This document shows positions 14,349 to 17,868 of a DNA stretch of 17,868 nt, piece by piece (positions within the stretch are counted from its first letter, which is position 1; every line of letters starts with the position of its first letter). The notes below the pieces were generated by a model. That model worked only from the letters and a program-made list of their open reading frames with translations. It had not been told where the DNA came from and searched no databases. The translations under genes were made by a program, and so were the position numbers. Source of the DNA: Anaerolineaceae bacterium (lineage in GTDB: Bacteria; Chloroflexota; Anaerolineae; Anaerolineales; Anaerolineaceae); assembly GCA_003158355.1 (NCBI GenBank), contig PMIV01000127.1:1-17868 (forward strand), read 5' to 3'.

Positions 14349-14981
14349 TCAATCTTCCAATTGACTCTGCTCTACAAATGCCTCCTCAGATCGTATACTC
14401 TGATTTTCCTCCTCGAACATATCGAGAATTGCCTGCCAGCCAAACAACTGGCTGAATACCGTCGTCAGATCACCCGCGGCTAACAGATGAATGTCTTGTC
14501 CGGCCAATTTTTCCAGAATCTCATCTGTAATCTGCCCTGCCTCATGGTACAGGGCAATCAGGGCTCCGGTTGAATCATCGGCAGCAATGCGGTTGATGAA
14601 TATTTTTCCGCAGCGGATACAACTATGGATCAGCATCAATTCGCCTTCTTCATTAACTGCGTACTTCTTGTGAACTTTCTTTACGGTTAACCCAAGGGGA
14701 CGCATTCTGGCGCCGCAGCCTGAACACCTGTCTCCGGCTCGTAGATCATCCACATGCTTTGACCACAGGCAGTTCGGGCAGTGATTGCGGTTATTGACAC
14801 CCACTAATTCACGATCAGTACTCACGATTGCCCCGCAATTTCCGCAGCGGAATTGTCTTTCTGGTTCACAGTGATCCTTTTTTCTTCTTTCATCGCGATT
14901 GTTTTTCTTCTTATTTCTCTTTTCAAAAGACGGATACAACTCCTCATAAAAATGAGGAGAATTTTTTCGATGTGAATTCAT
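14349..14981 (-). CDS. RNHCP-domain zinc-ribbon protein of unknown function
   Basis: In this 210-aa protein residues about 44-138 are an RNHCP domain. It has FRCGNCGAIV, the name-giving NNRNHCPNCLWSKHVD, GDRCSGCGARMRPLG, and HSCIRCGKIFINRIAADD, so there are four CxxC-type cysteine pairs that could hold two zinc ions as ribbons. The N-terminal 40 residues are very basic and low-complexity (RNKKKNNRDERRKKD), and the C-terminal 70 residues are an acidic helical extension. Nucleic-acid binding is plausible from this layout, but the domain has no function known to me. The ATG at 14981 has GAGG five bases upstream. That Shine-Dalgarno touches the U-tract of a terminator hairpin, so expression probably depends on read-through. 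It lies downstream of uvrA on the same strand, separated by 434 bp. Confidence 0.88.
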   Translation of the reverse strand: MNSHRKNSPHFYEELYPSFEKRNKKKNNRDERRKKDHCEPERQFRCGNCGAIVSTDRELVGVNNRNHCPNCLWSKHVDDLRAGDRCSGCGARMRPLGLTVKKVHKKYAVNEEGELMLIHSCIRCGKIFINRIAADDSTGALIALYHEAGQITDEILEKLAGQDIHLLAAGDLTTVFSQLFGWQAILDMFEEENQSIRSEEAFVEQSQLED

Positions 14982-14990
14982 TGATTCCTC

Positions 14991-15033
14991 AAAACAAAAA
15001 CAGCCAGCCGCGGGAATATCCCATGGCTGGCTG
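14991..15033 (-). terminator. Terminator hairpin T2 abutting the RNHCP Shine-Dalgarno
   Basis: On the minus strand CAGCCAGCC and GGCTGGCTG (plus 15025-15033 and 15001-15009) form a nine-bp stem, extended inside by GGGA/TCCC. It is followed at once by TTTTTGTTTT (plus 14991-15000) and then GAGG. With a U-tract directly before the ribosome site, it should stop or tune transcription entering the RNHCP gene. Confidence 0.8.
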
Positions 15034-15108
15034 CAATAGATCTAAATTGACAGCAAGAAGATCGAATCGGTCTGTTACATCAAAACGTGCAGAAACCGGT
15101 GATTTCTT

Positions 15109-15145
15109 AAAAAACGACCACGGGCTGGAGAAATGCACCCGTGGT
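15109..15145 (-). terminator. Terminator hairpin T1 in the leader region
   Basis: Minus-strand ACCACGGG (plus 15138-15145) pairs with CCCGTGGT (plus 15117-15124) across a 13-base loop. Two bases (CG) and then TTTTTT follow. It ends a transcript starting near 15264 after about 155 nt, or acts as an attenuator. Confidence 0.75.
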
Positions 15146-15264
15146 GGAATGAGTTAACCTAAAAACTGGCGAACCACCTCTACGGGCACACCCTCAGAAC
15201 ATTTCTGCTTGCAACGACCTGATTCAAACGCTTGATAAAACACACCTTTATATAAGATTAAGAA
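15109..15264 (-). ncRNA. Candidate structured leader / small RNA with alternative folds
   Basis: This segment runs from the predicted start of the minus-strand promoter to terminator T1. Small local hairpins CAGAA-AUG-UUCUG and GGG-UGUG-CCC are present. CCCGU and GGUGG (plus 15182-15186 and 15174-15178) can pair with ACGGG and CCACC (together plus 15138-15147), forming a ten-pair stem with a three-base bulge. That stem uses the same strand as the left arm of T1, so the two folds exclude each other, as in attenuators and riboswitches. It matches no RNA family I recognise. It may be a cis-acting leader or a free sRNA. Confidence 0.5.
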
Positions 15265-15270
15265 CAATTA

Positions 15271-15300
15271 AATTTATCACGGTAGATCGAAAACTGTCAA
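15271..15300 (-). promoter_or_regulatory. Promoter of the leader / RNHCP transcription unit
   Basis: The minus strand has a perfect -35 TTGACA (15295-15300), an 18-bp spacer and TAAATT (15271-15276, four of six). The start would be near 15264, about 280 bases before the RNHCP ATG. It lies between the uvrA stop and the leader. The rest of this 434-bp gap, 15301-15415, shows no gene or clear terminator for uvrA. Confidence 0.55.
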
Positions 15301-15415
15301 TATTTTTACAACATTGATGGCTGAATTCTTGGCCTAAGTTAACTTTTCTCGATAGAACCATCACTTTCACAGCTCGAAGCCAGACTCCAACCGTAACACT
15401 TTGGTTTGTTTGAGA

Positions 15416-17868
15416 TTATTGAACCTCTTGATGATGGACTTTCAAATACTCCTTCAAGAATTGACCCGTATAAGAAGCTTGATTCAGGCAAATATCGTGC
15501 GGTGTGCCAGTCGCAATCAACTCACCACCCATGTCGCCGCCTTCGGGTCCGAGGTCGATCACGTAATCAGCGACCTTGATAATATCCAGGTTGTGCTCGA
15601 TGATGAGCACGGAATTACCGCTGTCCACCAATCGCTGCAGCACTTCGATCAGCATGTGTACATCTGCGGCATGCAGCCCCACGGAAGGTTCATCCAGCAC
15701 GTAAAGCGTACGCCCGGTTGCCCGCCGCGAGAGTTCTCGCGCCAGCTTCACCCGCTGCGCTTCTCCACCGGAGAGTGTGGTCGCCGGCTGGCCGATGCGG
15801 ATATATCCCAGCCCCACATCCTGCAGGGTCTTGAGCTTGTTCTGAATCCCCGGCACATTGGCAAACAATTCCAGTCCGGCTTCAACGGTTGAATCAAGGA
15901 CTTCGGCGATGGAAAGACCTTTGAATTTGACCTGCAGCGTTTCTCGGTTAAAACGCGCACCGTGGCAGACATCGCAGGGCACATAGACATCCGGCAAGAA
16001 TTGCATTTCGATTCGCAGTTGCCCCTGCCCCTGGCAGGCTTCACAGCGTCCCCCGTGAACGTTGAAAGAGAACCTACCCGATTTATAGCCGCGCATTTTA
16101 CTTTCGGCCATCCCCGCATAAAGGGTGCGGATCTCGTCGAACATGCCGGTATATGTCCCCGGGTTGGAGCGCGGTGTTCTTCCGATGGGGCTTTGATCGA
16201 TATTGATGATCTTGTCCAGATATTCGAGTCCTTCGATCCGCTCCACTCGCCCTGGTTGGGTATGTGCACGGTTCAGATCGCGCGCCAGATAGTTATATAA
16301 GATGTCGTTCATCAAAGTCGATTTTCCCGATCCCGAGACGCCGGTGATGCATACAAATTGTCCCAGCGGGATCTCAACATCCAGGTCTTTGAGGTTGTTT
16401 TCGCGTGCCCCCACGATCTTGAGCTTTTTGCCATTGCGGGGATGTAATTTTTTCGGGATGGGCACTTGTTTTCGGCCTGATAGATAGGCGCCTGTCAGAC
16501 TGTCGGGATTAGCCAAAATATACTCGACCGTCCCTTCTGCCACAACTTTGACGCCGTGTTCCCCTGCCCCCGGGCCTAGGTCGAGGATCCAATCTGCGGC
16601 CCGGATGGTTTCTTCATCATGCTCCACCACCAACACGCTGTTCCCCTGGTCGCGCAGGTGCTTTAATGTGGTCAACAGACGGTCGTTATCACGCGGGTGC
16701 AGCCCAATGGAGGGCTCATCCAGCACATAAAGAACTCCCATCAGGTGCGACCCAATTTGAGTAGCCAGGCGGATGCGTTGTGCTTCGCCGCCCGAAAGCG
16801 AACCTGCAGAACGGCTCAGCGTTAAATAATTCAAACCCACATCTACCAAAAATCCAAGCCGGGACTGGATTTCTTTGAGGATTCTTTCGGCAATGGCACC
16901 CTGGCGTGTAGAGAGAGGGCCATCTTTCCTGCCAAGGTTGCAGGCAAATTCCAGTGTGCGGTTAACCGGCCAGGAAGCGACTTCCACGATATTATTACCA
17001 TCCACGGTCACCGCCATAGCTTCAGGGCGCAGACGGTCACCCTTACAGGTGGGGCAAGGCCGGTCGCTCATGAACTCGCCGATCTTGTTGCGGATATACT
17101 CGGAGTTGGTCTCGCGGTAACGGCGTTCCAGATTGGGGATGACTCCCTCAAAAGCGGTCTGGAAACTGGTCTGCCGGTCATTGCGGCCTTCCATCTTGAC
17201 GACGATCGCTTCAGTGCCGGTGCCGTAAAGGATTTTTTGCATCAACTCTGGAGCAATGGAATTCACAGCGGCGTCCAGATTAATGTGATAAGTATGGGCA
17301 ACGGATTCCACCATCTGCCAGTAATAACCACCCTGCTCGCGAGGACCGTTCCATTCGAGTGCCGCGATAGCGCCATCGTTCAACGAGCGTTCCGGGTCAG
17401 GAATAAGCAACTCCGGGTCGATTTCCAATTTGCTGCCCAACCCCTGACAATCGGGGCAGGCGCCATGCGGAGTATTGAACGAAAACGTGCGCGGTTCGAT
17501 TTCCGGAAGGCTCACACCGTGTTCAGGGCAGGCTAAATGTTCAGAATAAAATATGTCTTGAGCCGGTTCGCTGGTCAAATCTTGAACAGTTAAATACCCC
17601 TCGCCCACTTTGAGCGCAGTTTCAACTGAATCGGTCAACCTGGAACGAAAAGTACGGCTTTCTTCTTTTTCATCGCTATGCGAAACCACCAGACGGTCGA
17701 CTACGGCTTCAATCGTATGGATCTTGTAACGGTCCAGCTCTACTTCTTCGTCCAGATTGTAGACTGTGCCATCTACACGCACTCTAACGAACCCGGCTTT
17801 GCGTACTTCTTCAAAGACAGCCTGGTAGGTTCCCTTGCGGGCGCGTACAACCGGTGCCAAAATCAACA
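15416..17868 (-). CDS. uvrA: Excinuclease ABC subunit A, C-terminal ~816 residues (5' end cut by window edge)
   Basis: UvrA is the damage-recognising ATPase of UvrABC nucleotide-excision repair. The reading frame is open to the right edge; judging from the family, about 130 N-terminal residues with the first Walker A are missing. Visible in order are the first zinc module (CPEHG...CPDCQG, then CPTCKG), the ABC signature LSGGEAQRIRLATQIG with Walker B VLYVLDEPSIGLHP, the second Walker A GVSGSGKSTL, and the second zinc finger CEACQGQGQ...CDVCHG. The second signature LSGGEAQRVKLARELSRR follows, with LYVLDEPSVGLH and IIEHNLDIIK. It ends in a normal LKEYLK tail at 15416. The first in-frame ATG-like position at the edge is not the true start. 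No defect is seen. Confidence 0.97.
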   Translation of the reverse strand, partial: LILAPVVRARKGTYQAVFEEVRKAGFVRVRVDGTVYNLDEEVELDRYKIHTIEAVVDRLVVSHSDEKEESRTFRSRLTDSVETALKVGEGYLTVQDLTSEPAQDIFYSEHLACPEHGVSLPEIEPRTFSFNTPHGACPDCQGLGSKLEIDPELLIPDPERSLNDGAIAALEWNGPREQGGYYWQMVESVAHTYHINLDAAVNSIAPELMQKILYGTGTEAIVVKMEGRNDRQTSFQTAFEGVIPNLERRYRETNSEYIRNKIGEFMSDRPCPTCKGDRLRPEAMAVTVDGNNIVEVASWPVNRTLEFACNLGRKDGPLSTRQGAIAERILKEIQSRLGFLVDVGLNYLTLSRSAGSLSGGEAQRIRLATQIGSHLMGVLYVLDEPSIGLHPRDNDRLLTTLKHLRDQGNSVLVVEHDEETIRAADWILDLGPGAGEHGVKVVAEGTVEYILANPDSLTGAYLSGRKQVPIPKKLHPRNGKKLKIVGARENNLKDLDVEIPLGQFVCITGVSGSGKSTLMNDILYNYLARDLNRAHTQPGRVERIEGLEYLDKIINIDQSPIGRTPRSNPGTYTGMFDEIRTLYAGMAESKMRGYKSGRFSFNVHGGRCEACQGQGQLRIEMQFLPDVYVPCDVCHGARFNRETLQVKFKGLSIAEVLDSTVEAGLELFANVPGIQNKLKTLQDVGLGYIRIGQPATTLSGGEAQRVKLARELSRRATGRTLYVLDEPSVGLHAADVHMLIEVLQRLVDSGNSVLIIEHNLDIIKVADYVIDLGPEGGDMGGELIATGTPHDICLNQASYTGQFLKEYLKVHHQEVQ

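Noticed and set aside
15155..15185. T-box-like sequence (AGAGGUGGUUCGCC) in the RNHCP leader
   Set aside because: It lacks the ACCGCG of the T-box bulge, the leader is too short for a normal stem I, and the downstream gene is not related to aminoacylation or amino acid supply.
15401..15892. 163-aa plus-strand open frame
   Set aside because: It is antisense to the C-terminal ATPase part of uvrA and shows no family signature.
1..17868. CRISPR array, tRNA, rRNA, insertion sequence or prophage
   Set aside because: I found no regularly spaced repeats, cloverleaf, rRNA segment, transposase motif or phage gene anywhere in the window.

Overview
The window looks like a piece of bacterial chromosome of intermediate GC, probably from Chloroflexota (Anaerolineae-like). 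That placement is inference from gene mix and protein character; no rRNA or other decisive marker is present. There are 14 supported protein genes, one of them a 58-residue gene with a TTG start. I see no tRNA, rRNA, CRISPR array, transposase or prophage gene.

Region 1 (1-6530, all minus strand) is a purine-metabolism block. In transcription order it holds folD, an 8-oxoguanine deaminase-type aminohydrolase, adenine deaminase, a GntR/HutC-type repressor, and two tandem carbamoyltransferase-family genes. The second of these runs off the left edge. A promoter with a perfect -35 box lies between folD and the deaminase and is bracketed by two identical 11-bp palindromes (TTGTCAGACAA) that fit the GntR/FadR-type operator pattern. 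The likely reading is a self-regulated operon that deaminates adenine and 8-oxoguanine. The carbamoyltransferases may handle a ureido or carbamoyl intermediate rather than making pyrimidines or arginine, because the first keeps the carbamoyl-phosphate site but lacks recognisable aspartate-binding residues.

Region 2 (6880-11859, plus strand) concerns the cell surface. It holds a five-TM membrane-anchored sulfatase/phosphatase-superfamily enzyme, a 58-aa YIDPGTGS membrane microprotein, and a NoeA-like SAM methyltransferase whose GTG start overlaps the microprotein stop. UDP-glucose 6-dehydrogenase follows and ends at a strong terminator. The first three look like a translationally coupled cassette of unknown function.

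Region 3 (11933-14340) holds short independent units: a thiol glutathione peroxidase, a convergent thioredoxin-coupled arsenate reductase, a REP-like intergenic region, a GlsB/YeaQ membrane protein and a VanZ-family protein. Most have their own promoter-like or terminator-like signals.

Region 4 (14349-17868, minus strand) holds uvrA (N-terminus cut off by the right edge) and an RNHCP-domain zinc-ribbon protein. Between them lies a 434-bp region with a promoter, a leader with mutually exclusive antiterminator and terminator stems, and a second terminator whose U-tract touches the Shine-Dalgarno of the RNHCP gene. This is the best candidate for an undescribed RNA regulatory element here.
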